A stretch of 50,988 nt of DNA, from assembly GCF_032854445.1 (NCBI RefSeq), contig NW_027018257.1:1-50988 (forward strand), written 5' to 3'. The notes below the pieces were generated by a model. It did no database searches and was not told the DNA's origin. It was given only the letters and a program-made list of their open reading frames with translations. Position numbers and translations under genes: made by a program. Shown one piece after another: positions 24,621 through 36,290 of the stretch; the stretch's first letter is position 1; the number at the start of each line of letters is the position of its first letter. Source of the DNA: Liolophura sinensis (taxonomy: Eukaryota > Mollusca > Polyplacophora > Chitonida > Chitonidae).

Positions 24621-27427
24621 GAACAGTTTTTCCACTTTTGCATTTTTGCCTGGTCTTTTTGTTAATTGAAATCGGCTACACTGTACACTGTACAATCGCG
24701 AGTGGTCATTACTATATTCAACTTTTGACTATAAGTTATGTGCCCTTCGGTAGCCCAGAAGACCTGAAATCTTTGGGCTAAGCCCATTTAACTCACCCAG
24801 CAATTGTCTTACTTCTAAGTCCAAGACAATCTCAATGTCTTTATCTACGTGTAGAAAAACCACACCATTTGTACGTTAAAAACACAAGGTACTTGATACA
24901 GTCTGCTGTAAAAAGTACAACTGAACACTGACCCACTTCAGTAAGGTGCCAAAAGATGCGGAATTGAGCCAGGCATCGGCAGCTGTTAAAAAATTGTAAA
25001 GTTCCCTGGTTTCCATGGAGTAAGAGCCGTTGCTGGGCACGTGATTATGACATAAATGATCATTCAATTGTCACTACAGGCAAAAGTATTAGTCGGAGAG
25101 CAACGCGGTTTGCACCATTCGATTTCTCGTCACAAAATACGTCGTATTAGCCTCTTACCAGCAGCGCTGGAACAGTTTTTCCACTTTTGCATTTTTGCCT
25201 GTTCTTTTTGTTAATTGAAATCGGCTACACTGTACTCTGTACAATCGCGACTGGTCATTACTATATTCAACTTTTGACTATAAGTTATGTGCCCTTCGGT
25301 AGCCCAGAAGACGTCAAATCTTTGGGCCAAGCCCATTTAACTCACCCAGCAATTGTCTTACTTCTAAGTCCAAGACAATCTCAATGTCTTTATCTACGTG
25401 TAAAAAAACCACACCATTTGTACGTGAAAAACACAAGGTACTTGATACAGTCTGCTGTAAAAAGTACAACTGAACACTGACCCACTTCAGTAAGGTGCCA
25501 AAAGATGCGGAATTGAGCCAGGCATCGGCAGCTGTTAAAAAATTGTAAATTTCCCTGGTTTCCATGGAGTAAGAGCCGTTGCTGGGCACGTGATTATGAC
25601 ATAAATGATCATTCAATTGTCACTACAGGCAAAAGTATTAGTCGGAGAGCAACGCGGTTTGCACCATTCGATTTCTCGTCACAAAATACGTCGGATTAGC
25701 CTCTTACCAGTAGCACTGGAACAGTTTTTCCACTTTTGCATTTTTGCCTGGTCTTTTTTTTAATTGAAATCGGCTACACTGTACTCTGTACAATCGCGAC
25801 TGGTCATTACTATATTCAACTTTTGACTATAAGTTATGTGCCCTTCGGTAGCCCAGAAGACGTCAAATCTTTGGGCTAAGCCCATTTAACTCACCCAGCA
25901 ATTGTCTTACTTCTAAGTCCAAGACAATCTCAATGTCTTTATCTACGTGTAGAAAAACCACACCATTTGTACGTGAAAAACACAAGGTACTTGATACAGT
26001 CTGCTGTAAAAAGTACAACTAAACACTGACCCACATTTATAAGGTGCCAAAAGATGCGGAATTGGGCCAGGCAGCGGCAGCTGTTAAAAAATTGCAAATA
26101 TCCCTGGTTTCCATGGAGTAAGAGCCGTTGCTGGGCACGTGATTATGACATCAATGATCATTCAATTGTCACTACAGCCAAAAGTATTGGTCGGAGAGCA
26201 ACGCGGTTTGCACCATTCGATTTCTCGTCACAAAATACGTCGGATTAGCCTCTTACCAGCAGCACTGGAACAGTTTTTTGCACTTTTGCATTTTTGCCTG
26301 GTCTTTTTGTTAATTGAAATCGGCTACACTGTACTCTGTACAATCGCGACTGGTCATTACTATATTCAACTTTTGACTATAAGTTATGTGCCCTTCGGTA
26401 GCCAAGAAGACGTCAAATCTTTGGGCCAAGCCCATTTAACTCACCCAGCAATTGTCTTACTTCTAAGTGCAAGACAATCTCAATGTCTTTATCTACGTGT
26501 AGAAAAACCACACCATTTGTACGTGAAAAACACAAGGTACTTGATACAGTCTGCTGTAAAAAGTACAACTGAACACTGACCCACTTCAGTAAGGTGGCAA
26601 AAGATGCGGAATTGAGCCAGGCATCGGCAGCTGTTGAAAAATTGCAAATATCCCTGGTTTCCATGGAGTAAGAGCCGTTGCTACGCACGTGATTATGACA
26701 TAAATGATCATTCAATTGTCACTACAGCCAAAAGTATTGGTCGGAGAGCAACGCGGTTTGCACCATTCAATTTCTCCTCACAAAATACGTCGGATTAGCC
26801 TCTTACCAGCAGCACTGGAACAGTTTTTCCACTTTTGCATTTTTGCCTGGTCTTTTTGTTAATTGAAATCGGCTACACTGTACTCTGTACAATCGCGACT
26901 GGTCATTACTATATTCAACTTTTGACTATAAGTTATGTGCCCTTCGGTAGCCCAGAAAACCTGAAATCTTTGGGCTCAGCCCATTTAACTCACCCAGCAA
27001 TTGTCTTACTTCTAAGTCCAAGACAATCTCAATGTCTTTATCTACGTGTAGAAAAACCACACCATTTGTACGTGAAAAACACAAGGTACTTGATACAGTC
27101 TGCTGTAAAAAGTACAACTGAACACTGACCCACTTCAGTAAGGTGCCAAAAGATGCGGAATTGAGCCAGGCATCGGCAGCTGTTGAAAAATTGCAAATTT
27201 CCCTGGTTTCCATGGAGTAAGAGCCGTTGCTACGCACGTGATTATGACATAAATGATCATTCAATTGTCACTACAGCCAAAAGTATTGGTCGGAGAGCAA
27301 CGCGGTTTGCACCATTCAATTTCTCCTCACAAAATACGTCGGATTAGCCTCTTACCAGCAGCACTGGAACAGTTTTTCCACTTTTGCATTTTTGCCTGGT
27401 CTTTTTGTTAATTGAAATCGGCTACAC

Positions 27428-27440
27428 TGTACTCTGTACA
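27428..27440. other. Dyad site 1: TGTACTCTGTACA
   Basis: Arms TGTAC and GTACA flank TCT at unit offsets 62-74. Nearly every unit has it. In the TACACTG variant (U2, U7, U10, U16, U20, U24, U46) the site becomes TGTACACTGTACA, a perfect inverted repeat around one central base. In U35-U38 it is altered to a TATGTACCAT form, which breaks the symmetry. Any protein binding is unknown. Confidence 0.8.
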
Positions 27441-27519
27441 ATCGCGACTGGTCATTACTATATTCAACTTTTGACTATAAGTTATGTGCCCTTCGGTAGC
27501 CCAGAAAACCTGAAATCTT

Positions 27520-27532
27520 TGGGCTAAGCCCA
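27520..27532. other. Dyad site 2: TGGGCTAAGCCCA
   Basis: This is a perfect 13-bp inverted repeat around one base, at unit offsets 154-166. Units with GGCTCAGCC (U27, U30, U50, U59) keep both arms and change only the centre. Units with GGCCAAGCC (for example U1, U6, U9, U19, U23) have one arm mismatch. Others lose a G (CTTTTGGC or TTTCGGC). The A in the centre also creates a TAA stop in one forward frame. Confidence 0.8.
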
Positions 27533-27589
27533 TTTAACTCACCCAGCAATTGTCTTACTTCTAAGTCCAAGACAATCTCAATGTCTTTA

Positions 27590-27601
27590 TCTACGTGTAG
27601 A
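27590..27601. other. Dyad site 3: TCTACGTGTAGA
   Basis: Five-base arms TCTAC and GTAGA surround GT at unit offsets 224-235. This is among the most stable parts of the unit. The changes I saw are in U35 (GTGAAGAT), U39 (ATCCACG), U47 (GTAAAAAA), U84 (an inserted C) and U88 (ATCTAGG). Confidence 0.8.
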
Positions 27602-27757
27602 AAAACCACACCATTTGTACGTGAAAAACACAAGGTACTTGATACAGTCTGCTGTAAAAAGTACAACTGAACACTGACCCACTTCAGTAAGGTGCCAAAA
27701 GATGCGGAATTGAGCCAGGCATCGGCAGCTGTTGAAAAATTGCAAATTTCCCTGGTT

Positions 27758-27765
27758 TCCATGGA
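27758..27765. other. Palindrome TCCATGGA
   Basis: An 8-bp perfect palindrome at unit offsets 392-399. Most units keep it. U53 and U54 (CCATGAAG), U69 and U76 (CCATGACG), and U75, U84 and U91 (CCATTGAG) lose it in parallel with other shared variants, so the loss marks duplicated lineages. Confidence 0.75.
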
Positions 27766-27783
27766 GTAAGAGCCGTTGCTGGG

Positions 27784-27789
27784 CACGTG
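27784..27789. other. Palindrome CACGTG
   Basis: A CACGTG hexamer at unit offsets 418-423. It matches the E-box core bound by many basic helix-loop-helix proteins, but a six-base match is weak evidence for binding. It survives in the variants GCTGGGCACG, GCTACGCACG and GCTGTGCACG, so the bases before it vary while the hexamer stays. U43 (GCCCGTG), U45 (CACGTAA), U85 and U92 (GGGCATG) have lost it. Confidence 0.6.
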
Positions 27790-28464
27790 ATTATGACATA
27801 AATGATCATTCAATTGTCACTACAGCCAAAAGTATTAGTCGGAGAACAACGCGGTTTGCACCATTCGATTTCTCGTCACAAAATACGTCGGATTAGCCTC
27901 TTACCAGCAGCACTGGAACAGTTTTTCCACTTTTGCATTTTTGCCTGGTCTTTTTGTTAATTGAAATCGGCTACACTGTACTCTGTACAATCGCGACTGG
28001 TCATTACTATATTCAACTTTTGACTATAAGTTATGTGCCCTTCGGTAGCCCAGAAGACCTGAAATCTTTGGGCCAAGCCCATTTAACTCACCCAGCAATT
28101 GTCTTACTTCTAAGTCCAAGACAATCTCAATGTCTTTATCTACGTGTAGAAAAACCACACCATTTGTACATAAAAAACACAAGGTACTTGATACAGTCTG
28201 CTGTAAAAAGTACAACTGAACACTGACCCACTTCAGTAAGGTGCCAAAAGATGCAGAATTGAGCCAGGCATCGGCAGCTGTTGAAAAATTGCAAATATCC
28301 CTGGTTTCCATGGAGTAAGAGCCGTTGCTGGGCACGTGATTATGACATAAATGATCATTCAATTGTCGCTACAGCCAAAAGTATTGGTTGGAGAGCAACG
28401 CGGTTTGCACCATTCGATTTCTCGTCACAAAATACGTCGGATTAGCCTCTTACCAGCAGCACTG

Positions 28465-29562
28465 GAACAGTTTTTCCACTTTTGCATTTTTGCCTGGTCT
28501 TTTTGTTAATTGAAATCGGCTACACTGTACTCTGTACAATCGCGACTGGTCATTACTATATTCAACTTTTGACTATAAGTTATGTGCCCTTCGGTAGCCC
28601 AGAGGACCTGAAAGCTTTGGGCCAAGACCATTTAACTCACCCAGCAATTGTCTTACTTCTAAGTGCAAGACAATCTCAATGTCTTTATCTACGTGTAGAA
28701 AAACCACACCATTTGTACATAAAAAACACAAGGTACTTGATACAGTCTGCTGTAAAAAGTACAACTAAACACTGACCCACATTTATAAGGTGCCAAAAGA
28801 TGCGGAATTGAGCCAGGCATCGGCAGCTGTTAAAAAATTGTAAAGTTCCCTGGTTTCCATGAAGTAAGAGCCGTTGCTGGGCACGTGATTATGACATAAA
28901 TGATCATTCAATTGTCACTACAGGCAAAAGTATTAGTCGGAGAGCAACGCGGTTTGCACCATTCGATTTCTCGTCACAAAATACGTCGGATTAGCCTCTT
29001 ACCAGCAGCACTGGAACAGTTTTTCCACTTTTGCATTTTTGCCTGGTCTTTTTGTTAATTGAAATCGGCTACACTGTACTCTGTACAATCGCGACTGGTC
29101 ATTACTATATTCAACTTTTGACTATAAGTTATGTGCCCTTCGGTAGCCCAGAAGACCTGAAAGCTTTGGGCCAAGACCATTTAACTCACCCAGCAATTGT
29201 CTTACTTCTAAGTGCAAGACAATCTCAAAGTCTTTATCTACGTGTAGAAAAACCACACCATTTGTACATAAAAAACACAAGGTACTTGATACCGTCTGCT
29301 GTAAAAAGTACAACTAAACACTGACCCACATTTATAAGGTGCCAAAAGATGCGGAATTGAGCCAGGCATCGGCAGCTGTTAAAAAATTGCAAAGTTCCCT
29401 GGTTTCCATGAAGTAAGAGCCGTTGCTGGGCACGTGATTATGACATAAATGATCATTCAATTGTCACTACAGCCAAAAGTATTGGTCGGAGAGCAACGCG
29501 GTTAGTACCATTCGATTTCTCGTCACAAAATACGTCGGATTAGCCTCTTACCAGCAGCACTG
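28465..29562. repeat. Single-unit tandem duplication U53-U54
   Basis: U53 (28465-29013) and U54 (29014-29562) share the rare markers GAAAGCTTTGGGCCAAGACC, CCATGAAGTAAG and AAAGTTCCC, together with GTGCAAG, GTACATAAAA and the ATTTAT junction. No other unit I read has GAAAGCTTT. U54 differs by a few bases, including CAAAGTC for CAATGTC, GATACCGTC, and the GGTTAGTACC end. This looks like a recent one-unit expansion. Confidence 0.88.
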
Positions 29563-29869
29563 GAACAGTTTTTCCACTTTTGCATTTTTGCCTGGTCTTT
29601 TTGTTAATTGAAATCGGCTACACGGTACTCTGTACAATCGCGACTGGTCATTACTATATTCAACTTTTGACTATAAGTTATGTGCCCTTCGGTAGCCCAG
29701 AAGACGTCAAATCTTTGGGCTAAGCCCATTTAACTCACCTAGCAATTGTCTTACTTCTAAGTCCAAGACAATCTCAATGTCTTTATCTACGTGTAGAAAA
29801 ACCACACCATTTGTACGTGAAAAACACAAGGTACTTGATACAGTCTGCTGTAAAAAGTACAACTAAACA

Positions 29870-31898
29870 CTGACCAACATTTATAAGGTGCCAAAAGATG
29901 CGGAATTGGGCCAGGCATCGGCAGCTGTTAAAAAATTGCGAATATCCCTGGTTTCCATGGAGTAAGAGCCGTTGCTGGGCACGTGATTATGACATCAATG
30001 ATCATTCAATTGTCACTACAGCCAAAAGTATTGGTCGGAGAGCAACGCGGTATGCACCATTCGATTTTACGTAACAAAATACGTCGGATTAGCCTCTTAC
30101 AAGCAGCACTGGAACAGTTTTTCCACTTTTGCATTTTTGCCTGGTCTTTTTGTTAATTGAAATCGGCTACACTGTACTCTGTACAATCGCGACTGGTCAT
30201 TACTATATTCAACTTTTGACTATAAGTTATGTGCCCTTCGGTAGCCCAGAAGACGTCAAATTTTTGGGCTAAGCCCATTTAACTCACCCAGCAATTGTCT
30301 TACTTCTAAGTGCAAGACAATCTCAATGTCTTTATCTACGTGTAGAAAAACCACACCATTTGTACGTGAGAAACACAAGGTACTTGATACAGTCTGCTGT
30401 AAAAAGTACAACTAAACACTGACCCACTTCAGTAAGGTGCCAAAAGATGCGGAATTGAGCCAGGCATCGGCAGGTGTTAAAAAATTGTAAAGTTCCCTGG
30501 TTTCCATGGAGTAGGAGCCGTTGCTGGGCACGTGATTATGACATAAATGATCATTCAATTGTCACTACAGGCAAAAGTATTGGTCGGAGAGCAACGCGGT
30601 TTGCACCATTCGATTTCTCGTCACAAAATACGTCGGATTAGCCTCTTACCAGCAGCACTGGAACAGTTTTTCCACTTTTGCATTTTTACCTGGTCTTTTT
30701 GTTAATTGAAATCGGCTACACTGTACTCTGTACAATCTCGACTGGTCATTACTATATTCAACTTTTGACTATAAGTTATGTGCCCTTCGGTAGCCCAGAA
30801 GACCTAAAATCTTTGGGCTAAGCCCATTTAACTCACCCAGCAATTGTCTGACTTCTAAGTCCAAGACAATCTCAATGTCTTTATCTACGTGTAGAAAAAC
30901 CACACCATTTGTACGTGAAAAACACAAGGTACTTGATACAGTCTGCTGTAAAAAGTACAACTAAACACTGACCCACATTTATAAGGTGCCAAAAGATGCG
31001 GAATTGGGCCAGGCATCGGCAGCTGTTAAAAAATTGCAAATATCCCTGGTTTCCATGGAGTAAGAGCCGTTGCTGGGCACGTGATTATGACATCAATGAT
31101 CATTCAATTGTCACTACAGCCAAAAGTATTGGTCGGAGAGCAACGCGGTTTGCACCATTCGATTTCTCGTCACAAAATACGTCGGATTAGCCTCTTACCA
31201 GCAGCACTGGAACAGTTTTTCCACTTTTGCATTTTTGCCTGGTCTTTTTGTTAATTGAAATCGGCTACACTGTACTCTGTACAATCGCGACTGGTCATTA
31301 CTATATTCAACTTTTGACTATAAGTTATGTGCCCTTCGGTAGCCCAGAAGACGTCAAATCTTTCGGCTAAGCCCATTTAACTCACCCAGCAATTGTCTTA
31401 CTTCTAAGTGCAAGACAATCTCAATGTCTTTATCTACGTGTAGAAAAACCACACCATTTGTACGTGAAAAACACAAGGTACTTGATACAGTCTGCTGTAA
31501 AAAGTACAACTGAACACTGACCCACTTCAGTAAGGTGCCAATAGATGCAGAATTGAGCCAGGCATCGGCAGCTGTTGAAAAATTGCAAATATCCCTGGTT
31601 TCCATGGAGTAAGAGCCGTTGCTGGGCACGTGATTATGACATAAATGATCATTCAATTGTCGCTACAGCCAAACGTATTGGTCGGAGAGCAACGCGGTTT
31701 GCACCATTCGATTTCTCGTCACAAAATACGTCGGATTAGCCTCTTACCAGCAGCACTGGAACAGTTTTTCCACTTTTGCATTTTTGCCTGGTCTTTTTGT
31801 TAATTGAAATCGGCTACACTGTACTCTGTACAATCGCGACTGGTCATTACTATATTCAACTTTTGACTATAAGTTATGTGCCCTTCGGTAGCCCAGAA
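29870..31898. repeat. 2.03-kb duplicated segment, copy 1
   Basis: This segment matches 34262-36290 at an offset of exactly 4,392 bp (8 x 549). Shared rare markers include GACCAACATTT, ATTGCGAATA, GATTTTACGTAAC, ACAAGCAG, AAATTTTTGGG, GAGTAGGAG, CAATCTCG, TTGTCTGAC, TTTCGGC and CCAATAGATGCAG. Reading both copies line by line I saw at most one substitution, at the very start (CAACTAAAC against CAACTTAAC), and none after it. The right limit is set by GAAAACC here against GAAGACC in copy 2. Confidence 0.92.
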
Positions 31899-34261
31899 AA
31901 CCTGAAATCTTTGGGCTCAGCCCATTTAACTCACCCAGCAATTGTCTTACTTCTAAGTCCAAGACAATCTCAATGTCTTTATCTACGTGTAGAAAAACCA
32001 CACCATTTGTACGTGAAAAACACAAGGTACTTGATACAGTCTGCTGTAAAAAGTACAACTGAACACTGACCCACTTCAGTAAGGTGCCAAAAGATGCGGA
32101 ATTGAGCCAGGCATTGGCAGCTGTTAAAAAATTGTAAAGTTCCCTGGTTTCCATGGAGTAAGAGCCGTTGCTGGGCACGTGATTATGACATAAATGATCA
32201 TTCAATTGTCACTACAGGCAAAAGTATTAGTCGGAGAGCAACTCGGTTTGCACCATTCGATTTCTCGTCACAAAATACGTCGGATTAGCCTCTTACCAGT
32301 AGCACTGGAACAGTTTTTCCACTTTTGCATTTTTGCCTGGTCTTTTTGTTAATTGAAATCGGCTACACTGTACTCTGTACAATCGCGACTGGTCATTACT
32401 ATATTCAACTTTTGACTATAAGTTATGTGCCCTTCGGTAGCCCGGAAGACGTCAAATCTTTGGGCTAAGCCCATTTAACTCACCCAGCAATTGTCTTACT
32501 TCTAAGTCCAAGACAATCTCAATGTCTTTATCTACGTGTAGAAAAACCACACCATTTGTACGTGAAAAACACAAGGTACTTGATACAGTCTGCTGTAAAA
32601 AGTACAACTAAACACTGACCCACATTTATAAGGTGCCAAAAGATGCGGAATTGGGCCAGGCATCGGCAGCTGTTAAAAAATTGCAAATATCCCTGGTTTC
32701 CATGGAGTAAGAGCCGTTGCTGGGCACGTGATTATGACATCAATGATCATTCAATTGTCACTACAGCCAAAAGTATTGGTCGGAGAGCAACGCGGTTTGC
32801 ACCATTCGATTTCTCGTCACAAAATACGTCGGATTAGCCTCTTACCAGCAGCACTGGAACAGTTTTTCCACTTTTGCATTTTTGCCTGGTCTTTTTGTTA
32901 ATTGAAATCGGCTACACTGTACTCTGTACAATCGCGACTGGTCATTACTATATTCAACTTTTGACTATAAGTTATGTGCCCTTCGGTAGCCCAGAAGACG
33001 GCAAATCTTTCGGCTAAGCCCATTTAACTCACCCAGCAATTGTCTTACTTCTAAGTCCAAGACAATCTCAATGTCTTTATCTACGTGTAGAAAAACCACA
33101 CCATTTGTACGTGAAAAACACAAGGTACTTGATACAGTCTGCTGTAAAAAGTACAACTGAACACTGACCCACTTCAGTAAGGTGCCAAAAGATGCAGAAT
33201 TGAGCCAGGCATCGGCAGCTGTTGAAAAATTGCAAATATCCCTGGTTTCCATGGAGTAAGAGCCGTTGCTGGGCACGTGATTATGACATAAATGATCATT
33301 CAATTGTCGCTACAGCCAAACGTATTGGTCGGAGAGCAACGCGGTTTGCACCATTCGATTTCTCGTCACAAAATACGTCGGATTAGCCTCTTACCAGCAG
33401 CACTGGAACAGTTTTTCCACTTTTGCATTTTTGCCTGGTCTTTTTGTTAATTGAAATCGGCTACACTGTACTCTGTACAATCGCGACTGGTCATTACTAT
33501 ATTCAACTTTTGACTATAAGTTATGTGCCCTTCGGTAGCCCAGAAGACCTGAAATCTTTGGGCTAAGCCCATTTAACTCACCCAGCAATTGTCTTACTTC
33601 TAAGTCCAAGACAATCTCAATGTCTTTATCTACGTGTAGAAAAACCACACCATTTGTACGTGAAAAACACAAGGTACTTGATACAGTCTGCTGTAAAAAG
33701 GACAACTGAACACTGACCCACTTCAGTAAGGTGCCAAAAAAAGCAGAATTGAGCCAGGCATCGGCAGCTGTTGAAAAATTGCAAATATCCCTGGTTTCCA
33801 TGGAGTAAGAGCCGTTGCTGGGCACGTGATTATGAAATAAATGATCATTCAATTGTCACTACAGCCAAAAGTATTGGTCGGAGAGCAACGCGGTTTGCAC
33901 CATTCGATTTCTCGTCACAAAATACGTCGGATTAGCCTCTTACCAGCAGCACTGGAACAGTTTTTCCACTTTTGCATTTTTACCTGGTCTTTTTGTTAAT
34001 TGAAATCGGCTACACTGTACTCTGTACAATCGCGACTGGTCATTACTATATTCAACTTTTGACTATAAGTTATGTGCCCTTCGGTAGCCCAGAAGACGTC
34101 AAATCTTTGGGCTAAGCCCATTTAACTTACCCAGCAATTGTCTTACTTCTAAGTCCAAGACAATCTCAATGTCTTTATCTACGTGTAGAAAAACCACACC
34201 ATTTGTACGTGAAAAACACAAGGTACTTGATACAGTCTGCTGTAAAAAGTACAACTTAACA

Positions 34262-36290
34262 CTGACCAACATTTATAAGGTGCCAAAAGATGCGGAATTG
34301 GGCCAGGCATCGGCAGCTGTTAAAAAATTGCGAATATCCCTGGTTTCCATGGAGTAAGAGCCGTTGCTGGGCACGTGATTATGACATCAATGATCATTCA
34401 ATTGTCACTACAGCCAAAAGTATTGGTCGGAGAGCAACGCGGTATGCACCATTCGATTTTACGTAACAAAATACGTCGGATTAGCCTCTTACAAGCAGCA
34501 CTGGAACAGTTTTTCCACTTTTGCATTTTTGCCTGGTCTTTTTGTTAATTGAAATCGGCTACACTGTACTCTGTACAATCGCGACTGGTCATTACTATAT
34601 TCAACTTTTGACTATAAGTTATGTGCCCTTCGGTAGCCCAGAAGACGTCAAATTTTTGGGCTAAGCCCATTTAACTCACCCAGCAATTGTCTTACTTCTA
34701 AGTGCAAGACAATCTCAATGTCTTTATCTACGTGTAGAAAAACCACACCATTTGTACGTGAGAAACACAAGGTACTTGATACAGTCTGCTGTAAAAAGTA
34801 CAACTAAACACTGACCCACTTCAGTAAGGTGCCAAAAGATGCGGAATTGAGCCAGGCATCGGCAGGTGTTAAAAAATTGTAAAGTTCCCTGGTTTCCATG
34901 GAGTAGGAGCCGTTGCTGGGCACGTGATTATGACATAAATGATCATTCAATTGTCACTACAGGCAAAAGTATTGGTCGGAGAGCAACGCGGTTTGCACCA
35001 TTCGATTTCTCGTCACAAAATACGTCGGATTAGCCTCTTACCAGCAGCACTGGAACAGTTTTTCCACTTTTGCATTTTTACCTGGTCTTTTTGTTAATTG
35101 AAATCGGCTACACTGTACTCTGTACAATCTCGACTGGTCATTACTATATTCAACTTTTGACTATAAGTTATGTGCCCTTCGGTAGCCCAGAAGACCTAAA
35201 ATCTTTGGGCTAAGCCCATTTAACTCACCCAGCAATTGTCTGACTTCTAAGTCCAAGACAATCTCAATGTCTTTATCTACGTGTAGAAAAACCACACCAT
35301 TTGTACGTGAAAAACACAAGGTACTTGATACAGTCTGCTGTAAAAAGTACAACTAAACACTGACCCACATTTATAAGGTGCCAAAAGATGCGGAATTGGG
35401 CCAGGCATCGGCAGCTGTTAAAAAATTGCAAATATCCCTGGTTTCCATGGAGTAAGAGCCGTTGCTGGGCACGTGATTATGACATCAATGATCATTCAAT
35501 TGTCACTACAGCCAAAAGTATTGGTCGGAGAGCAACGCGGTTTGCACCATTCGATTTCTCGTCACAAAATACGTCGGATTAGCCTCTTACCAGCAGCACT
35601 GGAACAGTTTTTCCACTTTTGCATTTTTGCCTGGTCTTTTTGTTAATTGAAATCGGCTACACTGTACTCTGTACAATCGCGACTGGTCATTACTATATTC
35701 AACTTTTGACTATAAGTTATGTGCCCTTCGGTAGCCCAGAAGACGTCAAATCTTTCGGCTAAGCCCATTTAACTCACCCAGCAATTGTCTTACTTCTAAG
35801 TGCAAGACAATCTCAATGTCTTTATCTACGTGTAGAAAAACCACACCATTTGTACGTGAAAAACACAAGGTACTTGATACAGTCTGCTGTAAAAAGTACA
35901 ACTGAACACTGACCCACTTCAGTAAGGTGCCAATAGATGCAGAATTGAGCCAGGCATCGGCAGCTGTTGAAAAATTGCAAATATCCCTGGTTTCCATGGA
36001 GTAAGAGCCGTTGCTGGGCACGTGATTATGACATAAATGATCATTCAATTGTCGCTACAGCCAAACGTATTGGTCGGAGAGCAACGCGGTTTGCACCATT
36101 CGATTTCTCGTCACAAAATACGTCGGATTAGCCTCTTACCAGCAGCACTGGAACAGTTTTTCCACTTTTGCATTTTTGCCTGGTCTTTTTGTTAATTGAA
36201 ATCGGCTACACTGTACTCTGTACAATCGCGACTGGTCATTACTATATTCAACTTTTGACTATAAGTTATGTGCCCTTCGGTAGCCCAGAA
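34262..36290. repeat. 2.03-kb duplicated segment, copy 2
   Basis: This is the second copy of the segment at 29870-31898. Beyond it, U67 (36151-36699) follows, which matches U62 (33406-33954) with AAAAGGACAAC and GCCAAAAAAAGCAG. In copy 1 three further units (U59-U61) stand between. The simplest reading is a block duplication followed by loss of three units here, or their gain in copy 1, by unequal exchange within the shared GCCAAACGTATTGG segment. Confidence 0.9.

Larger units (their letters stand above)
27367..27915. repeat. Reference satellite unit (U51), close to consensus
   Basis: U51 is exactly 549 bp and differs from my by-eye consensus at about three positions: GAAAACC for GAAGACC, ATTAG for ATTGG, and GGAGAAC for GGAGAGC. 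Landmarks by offset from the unit start are: T-rich segment 7-43; dyad TGTACTCTGTACA 62-74; dyad TGGGCTAAGCCCA 154-166; dyad TCTACGTGTAGA 224-235; three-state segment 301-325 (here the CTTCAG form); TCCATGGA 392-399; CACGTG 418-423; AATGATCATT core 435-444; and a CpG-containing segment from about 470 to 530. It is offered as a coordinate frame for the other units. Confidence 0.95.
20779..28464. repeat. Satellite units U39-U52, with a duplicated dimer
   Basis: Unit starts are 20779, 21326, 21874, 22424, 22973, 23523, 24072, 24621, 25170, 25719, 26268, 26818, 27367 and 27916. U39-U40 and U45-U46 are further copies of the alternative-dyad plus CGAGTGG pair. U42-U43 and U44-U45 form a tandem dimer: the first member of each has GAAAACCTG, GGCAGGTGTTG, GTCAATACAG and CAATTTCTCCTC. 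U50 and U51 repeat the GAAAACCTG variant. U45 joins the start of the ATTTAT junction to the end of the CTTCAG junction. From U45 to U67 no unit has the ATGAAT junction. Confidence 0.9.

Noticed and set aside
26139-26579. Longest frame in the window, 146 codons from an ATG; also a 141-codon frame at 22859-23284
   Set aside because: Each exists because one extra base in the T run after GAACAG joins two frames in that unit. The neighbours lack the extra base. A chance product of an indel, possibly a sequence error.
27784-27789. CACGTG as a working E-box regulatory site
   Set aside because: A six-base palindrome in a repeated unit is too weak to call a regulatory site, and there is no gene nearby in the window.
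27828-27885. tRNA-like or pol III promoter match (TCGGAGAGCAACGCGG followed by CATTCGATTTC)
   Set aside because: The second block resembles a B box only in part, the spacing to any A-box-like sequence is too short, and no cloverleaf can be drawn.
27366-27915. CENP-B box
   Set aside because: No place in the unit keeps the required core spacing of TTCG, A and CGGG. The TTCGG at offsets 127-131 and AACGCGG near offset 483 do not fit.
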